Below are positions 51,113 through 60,849 of a stretch of DNA of 64,000 nt, piece by piece. The stretch covers positions 1 through 64,000 of the forward strand of contig SDWH01000014.1 in NCBI GenBank assembly GCA_019550975.1. Direction: 5' to 3'. The notes under the pieces are model-generated. The model worked only from the letters and a program-made list of their open reading frames with translations. It did no database searches and was not told where the DNA came from. Made by a program: the position numbers and the translations under genes. Origin of the DNA: Bacteroidales bacterium SW299 (GTDB lineage: Bacteria; Bacteroidota; Bacteroidia; Bacteroidales; Bacteroidaceae). Positions within the stretch are counted from its first letter, which is position 1. Each line of letters begins with the position of its first letter.

Positions 51113-52405
51113 ATGAACTTTGTAGAAGAATTAAAATGGCGTGGAATGGTCCACAACATGATGCCGGGTACAGAAGAATTACTGGAAAAAGAAATGGTTA
51201 CTGCTTATTTGGGTATTGACCCTACTGCCGATTCGTTGCATATCGGCCATCTGTGCGGAGTCATGATGCTCCGTCATTTTCAGCGGTGCGGCCATAAGCC
51301 TTTGGCATTGGTGGGAGGAGCTACCGGCATGATCGGTGATCCGTCGGGAAAGTCGCAGGAACGCAACTTGCTTGACGAAGAAACGCTGCGCCATAATCAG
51401 GAGTGTATCAAGAAACAGTTAGGAAAATTCCTTGATTTTGAGTCGGATGCACCCAATAAGGCGGAATTGGTGAACAATTACGACTGGATGAAAGACTTTA
51501 CTTTCCTTGAATTTGCGCGTACGGTAGGAAAACATATCACTGTGAACTATATGATGGCGAAAGAATCGGTTCAGAAACGTCTGAACGGTGAAGCGCGTGA
51601 CGGCCTTTCGTTTACGGAGTTCACTTATCAGCTTTTGCAGGGATATGACTTCCTGCATTTATATGAAACTAGATACTGCAAACTGCAGTTGGGCGGTTCC
51701 GACCAGTGGGGGAACATCACGACAGGTGCCGAGCTGATCCGTCGTACGAATGGAGGAGAGGTCTTTGCGTTGACTTGTCCGTTGGTGACTAAGGCTGATG
51801 GAACAAAATTCGGCAAGACCGAGTCGGGCAATGTATGGCTTGACCCTAGATATACTTCTCCTTACAAGTTCTATCAGTTCTGGCTGAATGTAAGCGATGA
51901 TGACGCAGAGCGTTACATCAAGATTTTCACTTCGCTTACTAAAGAAGAAATAGACGCGCTGGTTGCTGAGCATAAACAGACTCCGCATCTGCGTGTGCTT
52001 CAGAAGCGTTTGGCTAAAGAAGTGACCGTGATGGTTCATTCAGAAGAAGATTACAATGCTGCGGTGGAGGCATCGGGCATTCTCTTCGGCAACTCAACCT
52101 CTGAAGCGTTGAAGAAACTGGATGAGGATACGCTTTTGTCGGTATTCGAGGGAGTTCCTCAGTTTGAGGTTGCCAAGACGGAAATCGAGGCAGGCATTAA
52201 GGCTGTTGATCTCTTTACAGAAAAAGCGGCTATTTTCCCGTCAAAAGGGGAGATGCGCAAGCTGGTGCAGGGAGGCGGCGTTTCGCTTAACAAGGAAAAA
52301 CTGTCTGCTTTCGACCAACTAATCACTGCTGCGGATCTGCTGGATGACAAGTATCTTCTGGTTCAGAAAGGAAAGAAAAACTATTATCTGGTTATTGCTA
52401 AATAA
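51113..52405 (+). CDS. tyrS: tyrosyl-tRNA synthetase
   Basis: 430 residues; charges tRNA-Tyr. Class I motifs are clear: HIGH in [14 protein letters not shown] (about residue 42), and the KMSKS equivalent [11 protein letters not shown] (about residue 229). The specificity region FSFT-like [20 protein letters not shown] and [12 protein letters not shown] are intact. A C-terminal S4 RNA-binding domain ([17 protein letters not shown]) completes it. Normal length. Confidence 0.98.
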   Translation: MNFVEELKWRGMVHNMMPGTEELLEKEMVTAYLGIDPTADSLHIGHLCGVMMLRHFQRCGHKPLALVGGATGMIGDPSGKSQERNLLDEETLRHNQECIKKQLGKFLDFESDAPNKAELVNNYDWMKDFTFLEFARTVGKHITVNYMMAKESVQKRLNGEARDGLSFTEFTYQLLQGYDFLHLYETRYCKLQLGGSDQWGNITTGAELIRRTNGGEVFALTCPLVTKADGTKFGKTESGNVWLDPRYTSPYKFYQFWLNVSDDDAERYIKIFTSLTKEEIDALVAEHKQTPHLRVLQKRLAKEVTVMVHSEEDYNAAVEASGILFGNSTSEALKKLDEDTLLSVFEGVPQFEVAKTEIEAGIKAVDLFTEKAAIFPSKGEMRKLVQGGGVSLNKEKLSAFDQLITAADLLDDKYLLVQKGKKNYYLVIAK

Positions 52406-52440
52406 GCAGGCAATAGTTGCAGATATATTCCGATAAAAGA

Positions 52441-52482
52441 GATTGTGCCAATTTATAGGTTGAATCTATAATTGGCACAATC
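52441..52482. terminator. bidirectional terminator between tyrS and the tricorn-like gene
   Basis: GATTGTGCCAATTTATAG (52441-52458) pairs with CTATAATTGGCACAATC (52466-52482), one bulged T, with T-runs on the plus strand and A-runs before it. Confidence 0.85.
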
Positions 52483-52491
52483 TTTTTGTTT

Positions 52492-55400
52492 TTACGGCTT
52501 CTTGTCCAGCTCTTTCAACAATTCGTCAACTGCGGCTTTCAGTTGCGTGTCTTCACCTGTCACTATCGTTTCGGGAGCATTCAGCACGTAAATGTCCGGT
52601 TCGAGCTGTTTGTTCTCCAGGTAGCTTCCGTCCGGCAGCTGGTAGCCTATAACAGGGATTCCGAATATTAGCGACGGGTCTTGCAGCCGTACCCAGTTGA
52701 CACTGGTCATGGTTCCCGGTACCGGTGCTCCTACCAGTTTCCCGATGTTCCGGTGTTTGTAGACCCAGGGCGTACCGTGTGCGTTCGAGTAGTTCGCTTC
52801 ACACTGCAGCATGATGGAAGGTTTGTTCCAGCGACGGCTTGGCATGTCACAGGCGGCACGTCCGCGGATTACCTGAGTCAGGTATTTTTTTCCGCTGAAC
52901 AGCACTTCAATGTCTTCATGCAGGCGTCCTCCTCCATTGAAACGCGTATCGATGACGATACCGTCGCAATTGTTGTATTTGCCCAGGATGTCTGAATATA
53001 CGGTGCGGAAACTTCCGTCGTCCATCGATTCGATATGTACATAGCCCAGCCGTCCGTTTGACCATTTTTCTACATCGGCGGCGCGCTGTTTTACCCAGCG
53101 TTCATAAAGCAGCCCGTTCATTGTTCCGCTGCTTACCGGTTTCACAACCTCGTCCCAGCGCTCCTTGGTTGCCGGATTGCAGAAAGAAACCAGTACCTTT
53201 TTCCCGGCTTTCCCGTTCAGCAGAGCTGTGCAGTCGGTTGTGCCGGTCAGTTCTTTGCCGTCTATTTTTTCAATGACAGTGCCGGCTTCCACTCGTGAAG
53301 ATTTTCTGTCGAAGGGGCCTTTCTCAATCACTTCAGCCACTTTCAGACCGTTATCCGTGTAGTTCCAGTCGTAAAGCAGGCCGAGGCTGGCTGTTTTCTC
53401 TCCTCCAGACTTGCTGTAGCGCCCTCCGGTGTGCGACACATTCAGTTCGCCCAGCCATTCGCTCAGTAGTTCTGCAAAGTCGTAATTGTTGGTGATGTGC
53501 GGAAGAAACTTGCGGTAGGTGGCCGTCATCGCTTCCCAGTCAACTCCGTGCATGTTCTCATCGTAGAATCTCTTCTTTTCCTCTTTATATACATAGTTGA
53601 ACATGAATTCCCGTTCGGCCGCCAGATCCATCTTCATTTCTGCGCGATAGCTGATCAGTTTCAGTGCATCCGAAGCCAGATCCATTTTCTGCATGGCACT
53701 TCCTCCCAGAATGAACAGGTTCTTTTCTTCCTTATCTAGCTGCATGCCTCCCCATCCGGCATTCATCTTGTGGATGAGCTTGGTGTCATGCTTGCGGAGA
53801 TTCATTTTCCACATGTCGAATCCCCCTTCGAAAGCCGACAAGTAATACAGCGACTCGCCGTCTTTGGGTATGATGGCCGAAGCGATGCTTGATGAATTTG
53901 GGGTCAGACGCACGATGCGGTCTTCGATGCCGTCGAGTTCTACCACAATGTCTTTTGTTTCTTCTTTCTTGGCTTCATCTTTCTTGCCGTCATCCTTTTT
54001 CTTCTTGTCTTGCTTCTTTTCAGCTTCTGCCTTTGCTTTTTCCTGTTCTTTTTCAAGTTCTTTCTGCAGTTCGTAGTCCTCTTTGCTCAAACGGAACTTG
54101 TCGTAGGCATCTTGATTGACAAATGCAAGCATCACGTCATCGAGCGATCCCCATGAGGCATGGTTGCGCATACCGTACCGTTCGGTTGTGAAAAGGATGG
54201 CGTTTCCTCCCATCACCCATTGGGGAGAGCCGCTGGTATATCCGCTGTTGGTGAGGTTGACCGGAGATCCTTTTCCGTCGGCACTTGCAATTGCTATATC
54301 GGTATACGGGTCGTGGTGGTTTGCGACGAATTCGAACGTGAACCATTTTCCGTCGGGCGACCAGGAGTAGCTGAACGGGCTTCCCAGGCTGTACCATGTA
54401 GACCCGTCTGTAATCTGGCGCACCTTCTTCGATTGCAGGTTAACGACTTTCAGGCGGAGCCGGTCTTCGATGAAAGCCACTTCTTTCCCGTCGGGAGAAA
54501 AAGAGGGATGCGTTCTTTCAACCGTTTTCGAAGGCAGCAGCGCTTCTTCTTCGATCAGCGTGGCGTTTGGAAAGTTGAGGTCTTCCTTGCGTGATATTCG
54601 GGCAATGTACATTTCCCAATTGCCGTTGCGCAGGCTGGAATAAACCAGTGAGCGGTTGTCGGCACCGAACGACAGCCCTTCTTCTGCTTCGGGAGTATGG
54701 GTGATCTGTTTGGTCGTTCCGTACTCGACGGAGGTAACAAACACATCTCCGCGGACGATGAACGCCACCTGCTTGCCGTCGGGCGAAACCACCGCTTCGC
54801 TGGCTCCTCTGGTGAATGTCAGTGTGGCCGGGATGTCTTCATCGTCGCGTGTAAGCGAAATGTTTACTTTTTTCGGTTTTCCTCCGGTTTGCTGTGTATA
54901 GATTTCTCCGTCATAAGTATAGCAGAGCAGGCCGTTGTTTCCGGCGGAAAGGAAACGCACCGGATTGGTTTTGAATGCGGTGAGCTGTTCTGTCTGTTGC
55001 GGATTGTCAAGAGAAGCTTTGTATACGTTGAACGAGCCTCCGTTGCGTTCGCTCAGGAAATAAAACGCATTCTCGTCGCCGGTCCATACCGGATTGCGGT
55101 CCTCTCCTGCATGGTTTGTCAGATTGGTATGCTTTCCCGTCTGGGTGTCGTACATCCAGACGTCGCGGGTGATGGACGAAGTATGGTGCTTGCGCCATTC
55201 GTCTTCGAATCCCTTCCTGTCCTGGTAAAGGAATCTGCTTCCGGCCTTGTCAAAGCAGACAAGTTCGGCTGGAGTTCCAAGAATCTGTTCTGTCTTTCCT
55301 CCCTCTGCCGGCACTTTATACAGTTCGGTCATGGCAGAGGTCGGGAAGAGAGCACTGTTGGCCGGGTCCTGTATGCTGGCTGAGAACACCACGTACTTTC

Positions 55401-55752
55401 CGTCGGGAGTGAAAGCCGAAGGAGTTTCTGCGGCCGAATTCATTGTCAGCCGTTTAGCCGACCCTCCTTCTGCCGGCATTACGAAGATGTCGGCGTTTCC
55501 GTAGCGGTCGCTTGCAAAGGCGATTTGTTTGCCGTCAGGGCTCCACACGGGAGAGGATTCATACGAATCTTGCGTTGTGAGCCGCACGGCTTCTCCGCCC
55601 GTTGCGGCTACCTTATAAATATCCCCTTTGTAACAAAACACAATATTCTTTCCGTCGGGCGAGATTCGCACGTCGCGCATCCAAAGAGGGGTGGCTGCCG
55701 TGGCTCCTGCCGTAACGGTTCCCAATACAAGGCTTAGCAATAGTTTCTTCAT
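52492..55752 (-). CDS. tricorn-like S41 protease with beta-propellers
   Basis: About 1086 residues from the ATG at 55752, which opens a signal peptide (KKLLLSLVLGTVTAGATAATP); the in-frame start at 55842 is upstream of it. Two beta-propellers of PD40/TolB type fill about residues 25-640 (SPDGKQIAFASDRYGNADIF and many similar units). A lysine/glutamate-rich linker (EKEQEKAKAEAEKKQDKKKK) sits in the second. Then come the tricorn C1 domain, a PDZ domain (GLKVAEVIEKGPFDRKSSRV) and an S41 core with VIDTRFNGGGRLHEDIEVLF and a probable nucleophile in CEANYSNAHGTPWV. A periplasmic peptidase of unknown substrate, normal in Bacteroidetes. Single gene. Confidence 0.92.
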   Translation of the reverse strand: MKKLLLSLVLGTVTAGATAATPLWMRDVRISPDGKNIVFCYKGDIYKVAATGGEAVRLTTQDSYESSPVWSPDGKQIAFASDRYGNADIFVMPAEGGSAKRLTMNSAAETPSAFTPDGKYVVFSASIQDPANSALFPTSAMTELYKVPAEGGKTEQILGTPAELVCFDKAGSRFLYQDRKGFEDEWRKHHTSSITRDVWMYDTQTGKHTNLTNHAGEDRNPVWTGDENAFYFLSERNGGSFNVYKASLDNPQQTEQLTAFKTNPVRFLSAGNNGLLCYTYDGEIYTQQTGGKPKKVNISLTRDDEDIPATLTFTRGASEAVVSPDGKQVAFIVRGDVFVTSVEYGTTKQITHTPEAEEGLSFGADNRSLVYSSLRNGNWEMYIARISRKEDLNFPNATLIEEEALLPSKTVERTHPSFSPDGKEVAFIEDRLRLKVVNLQSKKVRQITDGSTWYSLGSPFSYSWSPDGKWFTFEFVANHHDPYTDIAIASADGKGSPVNLTNSGYTSGSPQWVMGGNAILFTTERYGMRNHASWGSLDDVMLAFVNQDAYDKFRLSKEDYELQKELEKEQEKAKAEAEKKQDKKKKDDGKKDEAKKEETKDIVVELDGIEDRIVRLTPNSSSIASAIIPKDGESLYYLSAFEGGFDMWKMNLRKHDTKLIHKMNAGWGGMQLDKEEKNLFILGGSAMQKMDLASDALKLISYRAEMKMDLAAEREFMFNYVYKEEKKRFYDENMHGVDWEAMTATYRKFLPHITNNYDFAELLSEWLGELNVSHTGGRYSKSGGEKTASLGLLYDWNYTDNGLKVAEVIEKGPFDRKSSRVEAGTVIEKIDGKELTGTTDCTALLNGKAGKKVLVSFCNPATKERWDEVVKPVSSGTMNGLLYERWVKQRAADVEKWSNGRLGYVHIESMDDGSFRTVYSDILGKYNNCDGIVIDTRFNGGGRLHEDIEVLFSGKKYLTQVIRGRAACDMPSRRWNKPSIMLQCEANYSNAHGTPWVYKHRNIGKLVGAPVPGTMTSVNWVRLQDPSLIFGIPVIGYQLPDGSYLENKQLEPDIYVLNAPETIVTGEDTQLKAAVDELLKELDKKP

Positions 55753-55930
55753 TTTGTCTGATAAATTTAAATTTCCGTTTACAGCGCGGAAAGTTATCAA
55801 AAATAACCGAATCGGCAAAATCAGTTTTTGAATGTTGTGCAATTTGCCAGCTCAGGGGCAGACCGACGGGCATTGGCTGGTGACCTGCGGGCGGAAAGGA
55901 AGGTTGCGCAACAAAAAAAGTGAAGATTTA

Positions 55931-55963
55931 TTTGGAGCATATTCTAAAAAACATGTATCTTTG
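55931..55963 (+). promoter_or_regulatory. promoter of tRNA-Gln
   Basis: TTTG (55931-55934), 21 bases, TATCTTTG (55956-55963), about 30 bases before the tRNA. Confidence 0.75.
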
Positions 55964-55993
55964 CACCGTTTTCTGAGGAAAACGCATGAAGTT

Positions 55994-56064
55994 TGGACTA
56001 TGGTGTAATGGTAGCACAACAGGTTTTGGTTCTGTTTGTCCAGGTTCGAATCCTGGTAGTCCAA
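55994..56064 (+). tRNA. tRNA-Gln (anticodon TTG)
   Basis: 71 nt. Acceptor TGGACTA pairs with TAGTCCA; D-arm TGGTGTAATGGTAGCA; anticodon loop TTTTGGT with TTG; T-arm CAGGTTCGAATCCTG. CCA is not encoded. A hairpin terminator follows. Confidence 0.95.
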
Positions 56065-56067
56065 CAG

Positions 56068-56108
56068 AGATTCTCCGAAAAGCTTTGCTCTTCGGAGAAT
56101 CTTATTTT
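56068..56108 (+). terminator. terminator after tRNA-Gln
   Basis: AGATTCTCCGAA (56068-56079) and TTCGGAGAATCT (56091-56102) form a perfect 12-bp stem, followed by a T-rich run. Confidence 0.9.
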
Positions 56109-56388
56109 GAGGGCACTCCTGATATGCCTTGTCCGCCGCTGGAAGATAACAGGCAACTTAAAAAAATGAGCCGTCATCTTCATGAAGATAAGCCGTCATC
56201 TTGTCCAACTTGTCCCATCATCTTAATCGGTTTTTCCCATCATATTTTTTCAGGTTGTTTTTATTTTCCGAATACGCATGGCAAGAAACTTGTACCTGTA
56301 AAAGATTGTTACATAATTCATGCAAAAGTAATCCGAAAGAAACCGTTCTGTAACATAAAACAGCGACTTTTGTGCAAACTAAAATCAA
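56109..56388. other. intergenic, no gene seen
   Basis: Contains two copies of GCCGTCATCTT (about 56171 and 56192) but no credible gene. An apparent reading frame through tRNA-Gln is not coding. Confidence 0.5.
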
Positions 56389-56397
56389 GAGGAGGAC
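56389..56397 (+). promoter_or_regulatory. unusually strong Shine-Dalgarno of the HicB-like gene
   Basis: AGAGGAGGA, 7 bases before the ATG at 56405. Strong SDs are rare in this genome type, and it fixes the start at 56405 rather than 56372. Confidence 0.6.
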
Positions 56398-56404
56398 ACA
56401 GACA

Positions 56405-56596
56405 ATGGAAACTATCGGAAACAAATACGTAGTGGAATGCACTTCGGGCGGAGAGTATTATGCTTATCTGTTGAATCACGAACAATGCTGCGCTTTCGGG
56501 GAAACGGCAGAAGAGGCCATTGAAAACCTTGAAGAGGCCGCCGAAGAGTTCTTCAGCGAAATCAATTCGGTCTTCTACATCGAAGACATCGCGTGA
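56405..56596 (+). CDS. small HicB-like protein, orphan
   Basis: 63 residues from the ATG at 56405 (METIGNKYVVECTSGGEYYAY). The YVVECTSGGEYYAYLLNHEQ and CCAFGETAEEAIENLEEAAE parts resemble the HicB partial RNase H fold (beta-beta-alpha with xxGET-EEA). No HicA toxin or other toxin is next to it, so it may be a free-standing member or a leftover antitoxin. No membrane segment. Clear SD supports expression. Confidence 0.6.
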   Translation: METIGNKYVVECTSGGEYYAYLLNHEQCCAFGETAEEAIENLEEAAEEFFSEINSVFYIEDIA

Positions 56597-56734
56597 GAGG
56601 AAAGCTCTAACACACCAAATAGATAATTGCCAATATTTTTTAGTCATTCGGCCATCTCTGTGCGAACAGCGATGGCTTGTTTTTTTGAAATGCCATATTA
56701 ACTCGGCAGACATATCTCTGTAATATTATCGGGC

Positions 56735-56742
56735 TATTTTTG
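56735..56742 (+). promoter_or_regulatory. -7 box of the LpxH-like/glycosyltransferase operon
   Basis: TATTTTTG, about 27 bases upstream of the ATG at 56769. Confidence 0.5.
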
Positions 56743-56768
56743 TATGTCGTTAAGAGAAAAACATAGAT

Positions 56769-57587
56769 ATGGAAGGAAGACCTTATTACCGGACCATTGT
56801 AGTTTCGGACATTCATCTGGGTACATCCCACTCGAAGGTAAACCAAATCAGCGATTTCTTAAGAAGGGTTGACTGTGACCGGCTCATCCTGAACGGGGAC
56901 ATCATCGACGGCTGGCATCTGCAGAAGTCGGGCATCGGCAAATGGAAACAGGAGCATACGCACTTCTTCAAGATCATCATGAAGATGATGGAGAAGCACG
57001 GGACGGAAATCATTTATGTGAGAGGGAACCACGATGACTTTCTCGACAATCTGGCTCCGCTGCGCCTTGCCAATCTCCATATTGTAAAAGATTATATGCT
57101 GGAGAGCAACGGGAAGCATTACTTCGTGACGCATGGGGATGTTTTCGACAAGGTGACGACCGAAATGAAATGGCTCGCCAAGTTGGGCGATATAGGCTAC
57201 ACCCTGCTGCTCTGGCTCAACAGCCTGTATAACAAGTATCGCGTGAAGCGGGGAAAGCCTTACTATTCGCTTTCGCAGGCCATCAAGCAGAAAGTGAAGT
57301 CTGCCGTATCTTATATTTCTGACTTTGAAAATGTGCTGGTTGATTTTGCGCGTGCGCGCCAGTGCGAGGGAGTGATTTGCGGGCATATCCATCACCCTGA
57401 GAACCGGATGATAAACGGCATCCATTACCTTAATTCGGGCGACTGGGTAGAAACCATGTCGGCTCTGACGGAAGACGTGGACGGAGAATGGAGGGTTGTC
57501 TATTATTCAGACCTTGCCGGAGCGGTTTCGCCGGAAGAGGAGAGCGAACAAGAAAATGTATTACCTTTAATATCTATAGCTTCATGA
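56769..57587 (+). CDS. LpxH-like UDP-2,3-diacylglucosamine diphosphatase family phosphoesterase
   Basis: 272 residues. The calcineurin-like metal site is complete: VVSDIHLGTS, NGDIIDGW, YVRGNHDDFL, FVTHGDVFD and CGHIHHPENR. The spacing and the W/K-rich insert are those of the LpxH-like group (annotated UDP-2,3-diacylglucosamine diphosphatase in many genomes), longer than E. coli LpxH (240). It may act on lipid A precursors or other nucleotide-linked lipids. The stop overlaps the start of the next gene by 4 bases. Confidence 0.85.
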   Translation: MEGRPYYRTIVVSDIHLGTSHSKVNQISDFLRRVDCDRLILNGDIIDGWHLQKSGIGKWKQEHTHFFKIIMKMMEKHGTEIIYVRGNHDDFLDNLAPLRLANLHIVKDYMLESNGKHYFVTHGDVFDKVTTEMKWLAKLGDIGYTLLLWLNSLYNKYRVKRGKPYYSLSQAIKQKVKSAVSYISDFENVLVDFARARQCEGVICGHIHHPENRMINGIHYLNSGDWVETMSALTEDVDGEWRVVYYSDLAGAVSPEEESEQENVLPLISIAS

Positions 57588-58702
57588 AAGTACTGTTTGT
57601 TGTTCAGGGTGAGGGCAGAGGACATCTTACTCAGGCTATAACAATGGAAAAGTTGCTGAAAGGCAACGGGCACGAGGTGGTTGAAGTGCTGGTCGGAAAA
57701 AGCGAGTCGAGGCGTCTGCCTGGATTCTTCATCCGTTCCATGCATGCTCCCATCAGGCAGTTTACGAGTCCGAACTTTTTGCCTACGCATGCCAACAAGC
57801 GGGCGAATCTCTCCCGGAGTGTGGCGTATAATCTGCTGAAGCTTCCTGAATACTTCGAGAGCATGTGCTATATCCGGCAGCGCATAGAAGAAACCGGTGC
57901 GGAGCTGGTCATTAACTTTTATGAGCTGCTGACGGGGCTGACTTATTTCTTTCTCCGTCCCAATGTGCCGCAAATCTGCATCGGCCATCAGTATCTTTTC
58001 TTACATAAGGATTTCAAGTTTCCCAAGGCCAACCGTTTCAGCCTTTTTTTCCTGAACCTTTTTACGAAGATGACTTCGCTGAGAGCATCCCACAGGCTGG
58101 CTCTTTCGTTCCGTCCGATGGACGAAGACGCAGAAAGGCATATCACGGTTGTTCCCCCTCTGCTGCGTTCGGATGTGTTCCGTCAGGAAAGCAGGCAAGG
58201 CGACTATATTCACGGGTATATGGTCAATTCGGGCTTTTCGGAAAGCATTATGAAGTGGCACAAGATTCATCCAGAGATGCCTCTCCGCTTCTTTTGGGAT
58301 CATTGGGAAGAAGAACCGGTGAAGAAAATAGACGGCACGCTTTCGTTTTACCAGCTTGATGACGTGGAGTTCTTGCGTCAGATGGCAGGATGCAAGGCTT
58401 ATGCCAGCACGGCGGGGTTCGAGTCGATCTGCGAGGCCATGTATTTGGGGAAGCCGATCATGATGGTTCCGGCCCATATCGAACAGGAATGCAATGCCTT
58501 CGATGCAGAACAGAACGGAGCCGGCATCATTGACGGGAACTTCAATCTGGACAATCTGGTTGACTTTGCCGGCAGATTCCGGCCCAACAGAGAGTTCCGC
58601 AGATGGGTTGAATCGGCCGAATACATCATCTTGAATGAAATCGAGCGTTTTGCTCCGCAAAATTCTTTGCATCAGATGTATATGGTAGAAGAATTTGTGT
58701 AA
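57584..58702 (+). CDS. MurG-like glycosyltransferase (GT-B fold)
   Basis: About 372 residues from the ATG at 57584, which overlaps the upstream stop (ATGA). The N-terminal KVLFVVQGEGRGHLTQAITM is a GT28-like nucleotide-sugar/acceptor Rossmann opening; the C-terminal half has LSFYQLDDVEFLRQMAGCKA and the donor-site STAGFESICEAMYLGKPIMM followed by PAHIEQECNA. It resembles glycosyltransferase family 28/1_3 proteins of unknown acceptor. Coupling to an LpxH-like phosphoesterase suggests a glycolipid pathway. Confidence 0.85.
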   Translation: MKVLFVVQGEGRGHLTQAITMEKLLKGNGHEVVEVLVGKSESRRLPGFFIRSMHAPIRQFTSPNFLPTHANKRANLSRSVAYNLLKLPEYFESMCYIRQRIEETGAELVINFYELLTGLTYFFLRPNVPQICIGHQYLFLHKDFKFPKANRFSLFFLNLFTKMTSLRASHRLALSFRPMDEDAERHITVVPPLLRSDVFRQESRQGDYIHGYMVNSGFSESIMKWHKIHPEMPLRFFWDHWEEEPVKKIDGTLSFYQLDDVEFLRQMAGCKAYASTAGFESICEAMYLGKPIMMVPAHIEQECNAFDAEQNGAGIIDGNFNLDNLVDFAGRFRPNREFRRWVESAEYIILNEIERFAPQNSLHQMYMVEEFV

Positions 58703-58773
58703 AAAAGTCTAAAATCCTCTGTTGAAATCATCTTGTAACATAAAATCGTTTATTTTGCAAAAAAAGTGATTTT

Positions 58774-60843
58774 ATGGCACAGAAGAAGAAAGAAAACCCT
58801 TATCTGGAAAGGGATATCAGTTGGATGTATTTTAACAGACGTATTTTGCAGGAGGCGTGTCGCCCGCATGTTCCTATTCTGGAACGTATGGCTTTTCTGG
58901 GGATCTACTCGAACAATCTTGATGAATTTTTCCGCGTGCGTGTCGCCACACAAAGCCGTATTGCCGAGTGTATGGACCGCTCGGCTGCGGCTGAGAGGGA
59001 AAAGGCGAAAAAGCTGCTCAAGCAGATCGGAAAAATAAACTCTCATTACGTAAAGGACTATGAAGAAGCTGTGCATAATGTAACTGCCGACCTGCGCAAA
59101 GACAACATTTATCTGGTTTCAGACGCGGAAGTGACTTCCGAGCAGTTGGAATTCATACGCTCGTTCTATAAAGCTAAAATTTACGGATTTCTGATTCCCG
59201 TATGGTTCTCGGCAATCAAGCTGCTTGATTATGAAAACGACGAGAATATCTATCTTGCGGTGAAGGCAACGAAAACAGGGGAAAAAGCTGTGTCGGACTA
59301 TGCCTTCTTGGAGCTTCCGGTAAATATCTGCGGACGCTTTGTGCGTCTTCCGGACAGCGGCGACAAGAGTTATCTGATGTATCTTGATGACGCAATCCGC
59401 TGCTGCCTGCCTCTGGTGTTTGAGGGGCTGGGCTTCGACAAGTTCGAAGCGTATGCTTTCAAGTTTACGCGTGACGCAGAAATGGAAATAGACAACGACC
59501 TGCGTACGGGTACGCTGCAGAAAATCTCGAAGGGTGTGAAAAGCCGTAAGCGCGGTGAGCCGCTGCGTGTGATTTATGACTCGAATATGCCGAAAGACTT
59601 GCTGAAACGGGTATTGAAGAAGCTTGATCTCGACAGCATGGACACGGTAATCAGCAGCGGACGCTATCAGAACCATAAAGACCTGATGAAATTCCCTGAC
59701 TGCGGACGTCCGCATCTGAAATATCCTTCCTGGCAGCCCATTCTGAAGAAAGAGCTTGACGGGTCGGACAGCCTGCTGCACAAGATTCAGGAGAAAGACC
59801 GCTTTATCCATGTGCCTTATCACAGCTTTGATTCATTTATCCGTGTGCTTCAGGAGGCGGCTGTGAGCAAGGAGGTAGAAAGCATCAAGATTACCCTCTA
59901 CCGCCTGGCCAAGGAGTCGAAGGTGGTGAAGGCTCTTATCGGTGCAGCTCGGAACGGAAAAAAAGTGACCGTATGCATTGAACTGCTGGCACGGTTTGAC
60001 GAAGCGTCAAACATCAACTGGTCGAAAAAGATGCAGGATGCGGGAATTAAGGTGATTTTTGGTGTGGAAGGCTTGAAAGTGCATTCCAAGATCACGCATA
60101 TCGGCATGAAGAAGGGGCCGGATATAGCCTGCATCAGCACCGGCAACTTCCATGAGGGCAATGCGCGCATGTATACCGACTGCATGCTGATGACCGCTTA
60201 TCCGCGGCTGGTAAGGGACGTTGACCATGTATTTGATTTCATCGAACGCCCGTATACTCCCATTAGATTCAAGGAGCTGCTGGTTTCTCCCAACGAGATG
60301 AAGAACAAGTTTGTGGCGCTCATCAATAATGAAATCAAGAACAAGAAGGCGGGAAAACCGGCTTACATCAAGATAAAGATCAACCATATCACCGACCCGA
60401 TTATGGTGAACAAGCTGTATGAAGCGTCGCAGGCCGGTGTCGACATTGATCTGGTGCTCCGTGGCAACTGCTCGCTGGTGACTGGAATTCCCGGAATCAG
60501 CTCCAACATCAGAATTCACGGAATTATTGACCGTTATTTGGAACATTCACGTATCTTTGTATTTGCCAACGGCGGTGAGGAGAAGGTGTTTATCGGTTCT
60601 GCCGACTGGATGCCGCGCAACCTCGACAACCGCATTGAAGTGATCACTCCTGTCTATAATCCGGAAATCAAGGAGGAGATGAAGCTCATCGTTGAATACG
60701 GGCTGAAAGACACGATGCAGGGACGCATCGTCGACGGGCACGGAGAAAACAAGTTCTGGGGAGAGGAAGAAGAAGGCGCCCAGCCTTTCCGCTCTCAAGA
60801 AGCACTTTACAACCATTATGTGGCAGAGAACATGAATGACTAA
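58774..60843 (+). CDS. ppk1: polyphosphate kinase 1
   Basis: 689 residues; reversibly makes polyphosphate from ATP. The N-terminal PPK domain begins NPYLERDISWMYFNRRILQE; the middle domain and two PLD-like catalytic halves follow, with the phosphorylated histidine in LKVHSKITHIGMK (KxHxK type, about residue 435) and the second in RYLEHSRIFVFANG (about residue 592). Cofactor-binding R and K in FVPYHSFDSFIR and SNIRIHGIIDRY are present. ppx follows 6 bases later, a kinase-phosphatase pair. Confidence 0.97.
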   Translation: MAQKKKENPYLERDISWMYFNRRILQEACRPHVPILERMAFLGIYSNNLDEFFRVRVATQSRIAECMDRSAAAEREKAKKLLKQIGKINSHYVKDYEEAVHNVTADLRKDNIYLVSDAEVTSEQLEFIRSFYKAKIYGFLIPVWFSAIKLLDYENDENIYLAVKATKTGEKAVSDYAFLELPVNICGRFVRLPDSGDKSYLMYLDDAIRCCLPLVFEGLGFDKFEAYAFKFTRDAEMEIDNDLRTGTLQKISKGVKSRKRGEPLRVIYDSNMPKDLLKRVLKKLDLDSMDTVISSGRYQNHKDLMKFPDCGRPHLKYPSWQPILKKELDGSDSLLHKIQEKDRFIHVPYHSFDSFIRVLQEAAVSKEVESIKITLYRLAKESKVVKALIGAARNGKKVTVCIELLARFDEASNINWSKKMQDAGIKVIFGVEGLKVHSKITHIGMKKGPDIACISTGNFHEGNARMYTDCMLMTAYPRLVRDVDHVFDFIERPYTPIRFKELLVSPNEMKNKFVALINNEIKNKKAGKPAYIKIKINHITDPIMVNKLYEASQAGVDIDLVLRGNCSLVTGIPGISSNIRIHGIIDRYLEHSRIFVFANGGEEKVFIGSADWMPRNLDNRIEVITPVYNPEIKEEMKLIVEYGLKDTMQGRIVDGHGENKFWGEEEEGAQPFRSQEALYNHYVAENMND

Positions 60844-60849
60844 ATAATT

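Noticed and set aside
55986-56432. 148-residue frame over tRNA-Gln
   Set aside because: Overlaps the tRNA and its terminator; not coding.
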